Source of the DNA: Acidobacteriaceae bacterium
Lineage (GTDB): Bacteria > Acidobacteriota > Terriglobia > Terriglobales > Acidobacteriaceae
Length of the DNA: 13,257 bases
Reading direction: 5' to 3'
Assembly: GCA_003165855.1 (NCBI GenBank)
Contig: PMXH01000324.1
Location: 1-13,257, forward strand
Notes under the pieces: model-generated
Told to the model about the DNA's origin: nothing
The model's database searches: none
What the model saw: the letters and a program-made list of their open reading frames with translations, nothing else
Program-made: the position numbers and the translations under genes
Part shown: one piece after another, positions 7,766-13,257 of the stretch
How positions within the stretch are numbered: the stretch's first letter is position 1
Layout of the letters: each line of letters opens with the position of its first letter

Positions 7766-7844
7766 GTAGAGACGTAGCTAGCTGCGTCTTTGCGCTCAGC
7801 GTTCCGAATGTTGGCGAGAGAGGCGTTGCAAGCAACGTCTCTAC
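7766..7844. repeat. Paired palindromic repeat (REP/BIME-like) between E1 beta and the M24 gene
   Basis: A 79-base element bounded by GTAGAGACG (7766-7774) and its perfect inverse CGTCTCTAC (7836-7844); extended to 13 bases, the arms match at 12 positions. Inside are two short hairpins. One has arms AGACGTAGC (7770-7778) and GCTGCGTCT (7781-7789); the other has AGAGGCGTTGC (7819-7829) and GCAACGTCTCT (7832-7842). Each has a single mismatch that becomes a G-U pair in RNA. The second ends 2 bases before the ribosome site of the next gene. It could stabilise mRNA, attenuate transcription or tune translation. GTAGAGACG palindromes are, as I recall, common dispersed repeats in Acidobacteriota. Confidence 0.65.
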
Positions 7845-7850
7845 AGGAGG
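7845..7850 (+). promoter_or_regulatory. Ribosome binding site of the M24-family gene
   Basis: A consensus AGGAGG lies 5 bases before ATG 7856. It decides this start over an in-frame ATG at 7790, whose 22 extra codons run through the palindromic repeat. Confidence 0.85.
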
Positions 7851-7855
7851 TTTTT

Positions 7856-9202
7856 ATGGGATTAAAAACTCACGGAACCATGGCAGTCGATTGGGAACAG
7901 CGCATTGACTTCGATCGCCTGCGCCGCGAGCGTCTGGCGAAGGCCAAGGCCCTGCTCGCGAAGTCCGAGATGGGCGCGTTGCTTTGTTTCGACATGAACA
8001 ACGTGCGCTACCTCACCTCTACGCACATCGGCACCTGGGCGCAGGACAAAGCCAACCGCTTCACGCTGTTGCCGCAGAATGACGAGCCCATCCTGTGGGA
8101 TTTCGGCTCCGCCGCCAAGCATCATCAATTGAATTGCCCGTGGCTCGACGGCCGCTCGCACTCTGGAATTTCCATGCTGCGCGGCGCCATGACGCCGCAG
8201 ATGGGACGCGCCGAAGATGTCGCCAAGAAGATTCGCATCGAACTCGAAATGCGCGGCCTGCACAAAGAACCGGTCGGCATCGACATCATTGAACTGCCTG
8301 TTCTCTTCGCGCTGCAACGCGAGGGCATCACGGTAATCGACGGCCAGGCGCTTATGTCGGAAGCCCGTGTCATAAAGACGCAGGACGAAATCTCTCTGCT
8401 CAACACTTCCGCGATGATGGTTGACGCCGCCTACGACGAGTTGTATCGCGCCATGAAACCCGGAATGCGCGAGAATGAAGCGGTCGGCTTGGTCAGCAAG
8501 GTTCTTTACGATCTCGGCTCGGAATATGTCGAAGCGGTGAATGCAATTTCGGGCGAGCGCTGCAATCCGCATCCGCACGTGTTCTCCGACCGCGTGCTGC
8601 GTCCCGGCGATCCCGTCTACTACGACATTTTGCATTCCTACATGGGATACCGCACCTGCTACTACCGCTGCTTCACCGTGGGCTACGCTTCGCGCGCCAT
8701 GGTCGATGCCTACAAGCGTTGCCGCGAATATCTCGACGCCGCCATTGAACTGGTGCGTCCGGGCCGCACCACCGCGGAAATAGCAGCGGTCTGGCCGAAG
8801 GCGCAGGATTTCGGCTTTAAGAATGAAGAAGACGCATTCGCGCTGCAATACGGCCACGGCATCGGCCTCGCCATCTGGGAGAAGCCGGTGATCAGCCGTT
8901 TGGTTTCGTTCGAACATCCGGTCACCATCGAGCCGGGCATGGTTTTTGCCCTCGAAACCTTCTGGCCCTCGACCGACGGCTGGAGCGCGGCTCGCATTGA
9001 AGAAGAAATTGTCGTCACCCCGACCGGACACGAAGTGATCACCCGCTTCCCGGCGGAAGAACTTCTGGTGGCGGGATCGCACTATGTCACCGTGAACGGG
9101 CCGTTACCCACCGTTCGGGAGACTGAAGCTCCGCCCAGCGAGCATGTGCTGGATATGATCGAAGCCAGCGCGAAAACTGAGCGGGTAGGAGTTTCGGGCT
9201 GA
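7856..9202 (+). CDS. M24-family (Xaa-Pro peptidase/creatinase-fold) protein with altered active site
   Basis: Protein of 448 residues with a creatinase-like N-domain (about 15-165; LLCFDMNNVRYLTST, ILWDF) and a pita-bread M24 domain (about 180-405). Of the five usual metal ligands four are visible: D257 (YYDIL), H334 (GHGIGL), E367 (FALET) and E382 (RIEEE). The second Asp, normally in GYxxD, is C268 (GYRTCYYR), and the catalytic His of the usual HExP is W341 (WEKP). A standard dinuclear peptidase is therefore unlikely; a mononuclear metal enzyme or non-peptidase reaction is more plausible. Creatinase and DMSP lyase DddP are known non-peptidase members, and the N-domain is laid out much like DddP, but the DddP catalytic Asp also seems to be Trp here. 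The gene sits between E1 beta and E2, which suggests a role in substrate preparation. Its end forms one arm of a hairpin over the E2 start. Fold is sure, function unknown. Confidence 0.88.
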   Translation: MGLKTHGTMAVDWEQRIDFDRLRRERLAKAKALLAKSEMGALLCFDMNNVRYLTSTHIGTWAQDKANRFTLLPQNDEPILWDFGSAAKHHQLNCPWLDGRSHSGISMLRGAMTPQMGRAEDVAKKIRIELEMRGLHKEPVGIDIIELPVLFALQREGITVIDGQALMSEARVIKTQDEISLLNTSAMMVDAAYDELYRAMKPGMRENEAVGLVSKVLYDLGSEYVEAVNAISGERCNPHPHVFSDRVLRPGDPVYYDILHSYMGYRTCYYRCFTVGYASRAMVDAYKRCREYLDAAIELVRPGRTTAEIAAVWPKAQDFGFKNEEDAFALQYGHGIGLAIWEKPVISRLVSFEHPVTIEPGMVFALETFWPSTDGWSAARIEEEIVVTPTGHEVITRFPAEELLVAGSHYVTVNGPLPTVRETEAPPSEHVLDMIEASAKTERVGVSG

Positions 9203-9248
9203 AGGCCATAGCAGAGCCCTTCCCCCATAAAAGACTATGGCCTTCAGC
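9198..9248 (+). promoter_or_regulatory. Perfect 14-bp hairpin enclosing the M24 stop and E2 start codons
   Basis: GCTGAAGGCCATAG (9198-9211) and CTATGGCCTTCAGC (9235-9248) are perfectly complementary around a 23-base loop. The left arm contains the TGA of the M24 gene and the right arm the ATG of E2. No clear Shine-Dalgarno sequence precedes that ATG. As RNA, the stem would hide the E2 start until ribosomes finishing the M24 gene open it, a translational-coupling arrangement. No T-tract follows, so it is not a normal terminator. The repeat is seen directly; the function is inferred. Confidence 0.7.
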
Positions 9249-10427
9249 GTTGTTATGCCCGCCCTCGAGATGGCGCAGGAAACCGGCAAGCTCATTGCTT
9301 GGCGGAAGCAAGAAGGCGATCGCGTCACCAAAGGCGAACCGCTCCTCGAAGTAGAAACCGATAAAGCCGTACTTGAAGTGGAAGCGCCCGCTGACGGCAT
9401 CCTCGCCGGAATCACGGCGCAGGCTGGCGCCGATATTCCCGTAGGGCAGACCATCGCGTGGATTGTGGCCCCCGGCGAAAAGCCTCCCACGGAAAGTGAA
9501 TCTGCTACTACCGCTCCTGCGGCTCGAGGAAAAACGGAATCGCATGCTGCGCCGGTTGCTGCCGCCAAGGCCGAGCCTTCTTCCGTTCAAGGCGCAAGGA
9601 TTTCCCCGAAGGCGCGGCGTCTCGCGAAAGAGTTGGGCGTGGAGATTGCCACCGTGCGTGGTTCTGGCCCCGGCGGCGAGATTCTTGCGTCCGACGTGCA
9701 GGCTGCAGCCGCGCCCGGCGCGGCTGGTGCTAAGCAATCAGGTAGCATCGAAATCCCCAGCACTCTTGGCCGCTTAATGGCTGAGCGCACCACGCAAAGC
9801 TGGACCACCGTTCCCCACTTCTTCGTTACGCGTGAAATCGATGCCAGTGCGCTGAACGAATATCGGGAAAAGCTGGTGGCCGAGATCGAGCGCACGCACA
9901 ACATCCGCATTACGCATACCGATCTGCTGGTTGCACTGGCGGCGCGCGTTTTGCTCAAGCACCCTCGATTGAATTCGAGTTGGACCGCGGAAGGCATTCG
10001 ACTTCACGACCACGTGAACATGGGCGTGGCCATTGCAGTGAACGATGGCGTGGTCGCGGCCGTAATCCCCAACGCTCACGTCGCGACCCTGGCGGAAATT
10101 GCCACGCAGCGTCGCGACGTGGCCGAGCGCGCTCGCGCAGGAAAGCTGCGCCCCGCCGACATTGCCGACGCCACGTTCACTATCAGCAACCTCGGCATGT
10201 ATCACGTAGACCAGTTCAGCGCGATCATCACCCCGCCGCAGGCGGCAATTCTCGCAGTGGGCAGCATTGCGAACCGTGTCGTTGCCGTAGATGGCAAGCC
10301 CGTCGTCCGGCCGATAATAACGCTGACTCTATCCTGCGATCACCGCGCCGCCGACGGCGCCCGCGCCGCCATGTTCCTCAACGACCTCGCCGAAGCTATC
10401 TATGACCCCGGAGAACGCCTGGCTTAA
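9237..10427 (+). CDS. Dihydrolipoamide acyltransferase, E2 component of the 2-oxoacid dehydrogenase complex
   Basis: E2 core enzyme of 396 residues. It carries the lipoyl arm that takes the acyl group from E1 and transfers it to CoA. Seen, in order: one lipoyl domain (1-78) with the lipoylated K43 in VETDKA; an Ala/Pro-rich linker (about 82-118); a peripheral subunit-binding domain (about 121-156; RISPKARRLAKELGV, RGSGPGGEIL); a second linker; and the catalytic domain (about 173-396) with SCDHRAADG (366-374), whose H369 and D373 are catalytic. A single lipoyl domain and this length fit a short bacterial E2. The start at 9237 is needed for the first strand of the lipoyl domain (MAFSVVMPAL), yet it has no clear ribosome site and lies in a 14-bp hairpin with the end of the M24 gene. 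No E3 gene follows, so E3 must come from another locus. Acyl specificity is not determinable. Confidence 0.94.
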   Translation: MAFSVVMPALEMAQETGKLIAWRKQEGDRVTKGEPLLEVETDKAVLEVEAPADGILAGITAQAGADIPVGQTIAWIVAPGEKPPTESESATTAPAARGKTESHAAPVAAAKAEPSSVQGARISPKARRLAKELGVEIATVRGSGPGGEILASDVQAAAAPGAAGAKQSGSIEIPSTLGRLMAERTTQSWTTVPHFFVTREIDASALNEYREKLVAEIERTHNIRITHTDLLVALAARVLLKHPRLNSSWTAEGIRLHDHVNMGVAIAVNDGVVAAVIPNAHVATLAEIATQRRDVAERARAGKLRPADIADATFTISNLGMYHVDQFSAIITPPQAAILAVGSIANRVVAVDGKPVVRPIITLTLSCDHRAADGARAAMFLNDLAEAIYDPGERLA

Positions 10428-10430
10428 CCT

Positions 10431-11201
10431 ATGTCTCGGCTCCTCGTTTTGTGCCTAGGCGTCTTCGCTACTGCTTCCTTCGCGTTCGCCCAAGGTGGTC
10501 CACCTTATTACACGAACGATCCTGGCACGCCCGGCCACCTCAATTGGGAAATCAATGTCGGCTACATGCCCTTCTTGTATAGCAACCAATCCGTCTCACA
10601 CACTCCCGACCTCGATATCAATTTCGGCGTTGGCGAGCGCATTCAACTTACGTATGAAAATGCCTGGTTGCGCGTTCACAATCCTTCGGCCCCGACAGAG
10701 TTTGGTGCAGGTCAGTCCAATCCGGGCGTGAAATGGCGTTTTTACGACGCGGGAGAGTCCGGCCTTAACATCTCGGTCTTTCCCCAGCTTTTCCTCAACA
10801 ATCCCGACGACGCCGTCCGCCGGGGCATCACTCCGGCTAGCGATACGTTCCTGCTGCCCGTCGAATTCTCCAGGAAACTTGGCCCTGTCGATGTGGACTA
10901 CGAAATTGGCTACCAGTTTGTCCACAAGGGACCGGACGGCTGGCTCACCGGCCTCGTAGTCGGCCACGATTTCACGCCAAAGCTCGAAGGGGACATAGAA
11001 CTCTACGCCCAAGGAACGTTCCGTCCTTCCGAAAGCCAGCCCACGATAGACTTCGGTGGCCGCTACAAAATCCGCCCTTCAGTTATTCTCCTCGTTATGG
11101 CCGGACGCAGCCTTGAACCCGCCCGCAGCAATCAGTCCTATTTCCTGGGTTATTTCGGGCTTCAATTCCTGCTGTCCAGCAAGCCCCACAAATCGGAATG
11201 A
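10431..11201 (+). CDS. Secreted outer-membrane beta-barrel protein (transporter / Phenol_MetA_deg-like)
   Basis: Exported protein of 256 residues. Seen: a signal peptide of about 20 residues (LLVLCLGVFATASFAFA, then QGG), then PPYYTNDPGTPGHLNWEIN, an opening resembling a group of acidobacterial putative outer-membrane transporters, followed by alternating strands rich in Tyr, Phe and Trp, as expected for a beta-barrel. It resembles the MetA-pathway phenol-degradation family of outer-membrane proteins, but this is from memory of the motif, not a search. The ATG lies 3 bases after the E2 stop, so it probably belongs to the same transcript, although its ribosome site is weak (GGAG about 17 bases upstream, inside E2). 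It may let the operon's substrate, or another hydrophobic compound, cross the outer membrane. There is no lipoprotein Cys after the signal peptide. Export is near certain; transport role is tentative. Confidence 0.78.
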   Translation: MSRLLVLCLGVFATASFAFAQGGPPYYTNDPGTPGHLNWEINVGYMPFLYSNQSVSHTPDLDINFGVGERIQLTYENAWLRVHNPSAPTEFGAGQSNPGVKWRFYDAGESGLNISVFPQLFLNNPDDAVRRGITPASDTFLLPVEFSRKLGPVDVDYEIGYQFVHKGPDGWLTGLVVGHDFTPKLEGDIELYAQGTFRPSESQPTIDFGGRYKIRPSVILLVMAGRSLEPARSNQSYFLGYFGLQFLLSSKPHKSE

Positions 11202-11301
11202 CCCTGCCAAGGCGACACGCTTAGTCAGACTTCATGTCCCGTTTGCCACTGCGGCACCAGCAAGCAAGGACCGCAGCGCAAAACTTGTAGACTGAGGTGG
11301 C

Positions 11302-12762
11302 ATGCCATTTCTATTCGGCCAAAGAATAACTGACGCCGTTTTCAACACGTTCTTCTTCCTGCTCGTATGCTTCGTGCTCTTATTGTGTGTTCAATCTCTC
11401 GCACAACAGGCGGATGGAAGGACCTCTCCGATACCCGACGCCCCGAAATCGAGCATCACCGAGGCAAAAGGCTTCTTTGTCCGCTGGGCGGAGTTTTACC
11501 ACCAGGACTGGTGGGGGACACCGGCTTCCTCGCCAGCCCCGGCTCGCCGCGGCCTTCCCTCGCCGCTGGATTCGCCACCGTTTCCCAACTCAGATTGGTC
11601 GTATGGCGGTTCACCCGTGATTGGCGAGCCGGACACGAACAGCTATCCGCTGATGACCGCCATCAACCAGGCCCGCAGCCGTACCAAGATTTACGGATGG
11701 GTTGATCCGACGCTGAACTTCAGCAACTCCTCCCATAGCAATGCACCCGAAGCGAACGACGTCTACTCGAATCGCTTTGAGCTGAACCAGTTCGTCCTCT
11801 ACGCCGAGCAGTTGCCCGATTCCGTGCAACGCGATCACATCGACTGGGGCTACCACCTCACTGCCCTCTTCGGCACCGATTATCGCTACACCACCGGGAA
11901 GGGCTACCTGAGCGGCCAGTTGCTGAACGATCATCGTCAATACGGCTTCGATCCCACTCTTGAGTATGTCGATGTCTACATTCCCCAGGTTGCGCAGGGC
12001 ATGAATCTGAGGCTGGGCCGCTTCATCTCCGTGCCCGGCATCGAGGCCCAATTGGCGCCGAACAACTACATCTTCAGCCACTCCCTGCTTTATGCGATTG
12101 ACCCGTTTACCGACACCGGTTTAATTGCGACGGTTAAGCTGAACGACCAGTGGCTGGTGCAACTCGGGATTACCGTTGGCCATGACGTTGCCCCGTGGAC
12201 ACCGGATGCGAAACCTTCCGGCACGGCCTGCCTGAGTTATACGACCAAATCGGTGAATGACAATTTCTACGTCTGCGCCAACGGGATCAACAACGGCAAG
12301 TATGCTTACAATAATCTGCAACAGTATGACGCCACCTGGTATCACAAGTTTTCGAAGACGGTGCACATGGCAACTGAGTCCTGGTACATGTATGAGCGCG
12401 ACGTGCCCGCTCTGGGAGGCGATATTCAGCCGGAAACAGGTGCGAACGCCGCGTATTGCCCGAGCGGAGAACAACGTTGCACCGCTCCCGAATACGCCAT
12501 AGTCAACTTCCTGCAGAAGGAACTCTCAGTGCATAACTTCCTGTCGTTTCGCAGCGATTTTCTCGACGACAAGAAAGGCCAGCGTACGGGCTACGCCACC
12601 AGATACTCAGAGAACACGATCATGTGGTGTCATTGGATCGGCTCAACCGTGCAGTTGCGTCCGGAATTGCGTTTTGAGCGTGCCTGGGATCAGAAAGCTT
12701 ACGACAACGGGCGGGAGCATAATCAGGTTACAGTGGCGAGCGACCTGATTTTCCATTTTTGA
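11302..12762 (+). CDS. OmpL-like beta-barrel porin (porin-2 family)
   Basis: Outer-membrane protein of 486 residues. Seen: an N-terminal hydrophobic export signal (about 14-34; FFFLLVCFVLLLCV, then SLAQQ); a Pro-rich stretch (about 74-110) containing LPSPLDSPPFPNSDW and GGSPVIGEPDT, features I associate with acidobacterial OmpL-like (bbp2) porins; then many amphipathic strands (IYGWVDPTLNFSN, LRLGRFISVPG, WLVQLGITVG) and a terminal aromatic strand DLIFHF, the usual barrel-assembly signal. GAGG lies 4 bases before the ATG. Four Cys at about residues 313, 326, 393 and 399 may form loop disulphides. A 100-base gap separates it from the preceding barrel gene, so it may be read-through or have its own promoter; I see no convincing promoter there. 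It probably passes small solutes; its link to the dehydrogenase operon is positional only. Confidence 0.82.
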   Translation: MPFLFGQRITDAVFNTFFFLLVCFVLLLCVQSLAQQADGRTSPIPDAPKSSITEAKGFFVRWAEFYHQDWWGTPASSPAPARRGLPSPLDSPPFPNSDWSYGGSPVIGEPDTNSYPLMTAINQARSRTKIYGWVDPTLNFSNSSHSNAPEANDVYSNRFELNQFVLYAEQLPDSVQRDHIDWGYHLTALFGTDYRYTTGKGYLSGQLLNDHRQYGFDPTLEYVDVYIPQVAQGMNLRLGRFISVPGIEAQLAPNNYIFSHSLLYAIDPFTDTGLIATVKLNDQWLVQLGITVGHDVAPWTPDAKPSGTACLSYTTKSVNDNFYVCANGINNGKYAYNNLQQYDATWYHKFSKTVHMATESWYMYERDVPALGGDIQPETGANAAYCPSGEQRCTAPEYAIVNFLQKELSVHNFLSFRSDFLDDKKGQRTGYATRYSENTIMWCHWIGSTVQLRPELRFERAWDQKAYDNGREHNQVTVASDLIFHF

Positions 12763-12810
12763 CCGGAGCCGTTTCTGATCGGGGAGCTTGGACAAACTTC
12801 GATTGGTAAG

Positions 12811-13257
12811 TTAGCTCGTCTTAGGTGGGTTGTCGGAGATTCGAATCGAGAAGTTGACGGTGATTCTGGCTTTGGTCTCGACCGGCTGTCCGTTCTGAAG
12901 GTAGGGCTTGAAGCGCCACTGGCGCACTGCTTGCTGCGCCGCCGTGGTCAGGACGGAGGGGCCGCTGATCACCCGCAGGTCTTCGATGGTGCCGTCGGCG
13001 CCGACCACGGCCTGCAATACTACCGAACCCTGAACCCTCGTGTGCTGTCCGAGCAAGGGATACGTCGCATCGACAGTCTGCTGCCGTGCTGTAATGCTTG
13101 CGGGAGAAACACGCTCGCGATCGGCCGCGTTCGTCGGCAAGCTCACCAATGATGTGGCGTCTTCCGAGATGCGGTTTGAATCGCCGAGTATCTGCACTCT
13201 CGCGACATTGCTTCCGGGACGAACGATGCGGTGTGTGTCGCCTGCAACCACTTCGAC
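12811..13257 (-). CDS. TonB-family energy transducer, C-terminal part (cut by window end)
   Basis: The minus-strand frame is open to the last base of the window, so the beginning of the gene is missing; the GTG at 13251 is not taken as a start. About 148 residues are visible. The last 80 or so form a TonB C-terminal domain: YPLLGQHTRVQGSVVLQAVV, DGTIEDLRVISGP, AVRQWRFKPYLQNGQPVE, then a final strand ITVNFSI. In the family this domain contacts TonB-dependent receptors in the periplasm, or in Acidobacteriota occurs in diverse envelope proteins. Whether an N-terminal membrane helix and Pro-rich linker exist cannot be seen. It converges on the porin gene with only 48 bases between the stop codons. 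It could serve receptors such as the one at 74-3682, but nothing in the sequence ties the two together. Confidence 0.85.
   Translation of the reverse strand, partial: VEVVAGDTHRIVRPGSNVARVQILGDSNRISEDATSLVSLPTNAADRERVSPASITARQQTVDATYPLLGQHTRVQGSVVLQAVVGADGTIEDLRVISGPSVLTTAAQQAVRQWRFKPYLQNGQPVETKARITVNFSIRISDNPPKTS

Noticed and set aside
7862..9082. 406-codon open frame on the minus strand inside the M24 gene
   Set aside because: It mirrors the codon pattern of the M24 gene, has no ribosome site and its translation resembles no family; the plus-strand gene has clear domain motifs.
7856..9202. Calling the M24 protein a DMSP lyase (DddP)
   Set aside because: Overall layout is similar, but the ligand Asp and catalytic Asp positions appear to be Cys268 and Trp341, so this function is not supported.
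11249..11276. CTGCGG/CCGCAG inverted repeat in the gap before the porin gene
   Set aside because: A 6-bp stem with a 16-base loop and no T-tract is expected by chance at this GC content.
12763..12810. Bidirectional terminator between the porin and the TonB-family gene
   Set aside because: Only short imperfect repeats (AACTT/AAGTT, CCG/CGG) are visible and there is no stable stem with a T-tract.

Overview
The window looks like chromosomal DNA of an Acidobacteriota bacterium. This is inferred from family resemblance, not from a marker gene. It carries a very large Oar-like TonB-dependent receptor with an N-terminal carboxypeptidase-regulatory-like domain and a DLPLNGRNY plug motif. It also has a beta-barrel protein starting its mature part with PPYYTNDP, an OmpL-like porin with a PPFPNSDW segment, GC-rich codon use, and GTAGAGACG/CGTCTCTAC palindromic repeats. 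No rRNA, tRNA, CRISPR array or transposase was seen.

Layout: 74-3682 (minus) is the TonB-dependent receptor. A 237-base divergent region (3683-3919) holds candidate promoters in both directions. Two related 19-base elements lie over the predicted transcription starts, and each contains a GT-N3-AC core like FadR-type operators. From 3920 a plus-strand run follows: a FadR-type GntR regulator, a beta-hydroxyacid dehydrogenase, E1 alpha and E1 beta of a 2-oxoacid dehydrogenase complex, an atypical M24-fold protein, and the lipoyl E2 acyltransferase. Only 3 bases after E2 is a small secreted beta-barrel protein, and 100 bases further is an OmpL-like porin. At the right edge (minus strand) is the C-terminal part of a TonB-family protein, cut by the window end.

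How the genes may work together (inference): the receptor and porins move a small organic substrate across the outer membrane. The M24-fold protein and the beta-hydroxyacid dehydrogenase convert it into an oxo-acid or diketone-type intermediate. E1/E2 cleave this oxidatively to acyl-CoA, using an E3 (lipoamide dehydrogenase) encoded elsewhere. The FadR-type regulator would control both the receptor and the operon. The substrate cannot be read from the sequence. The E1 subunits look most like acetoin/pyruvate-type enzymes.

The most unusual points are the M24 protein, which lacks one metal-ligand Asp and the catalytic His; a perfect 14-bp inverted repeat that buries the E2 start codon and overlaps the upstream stop codon; and the paired operator-like elements in the divergent promoter region.
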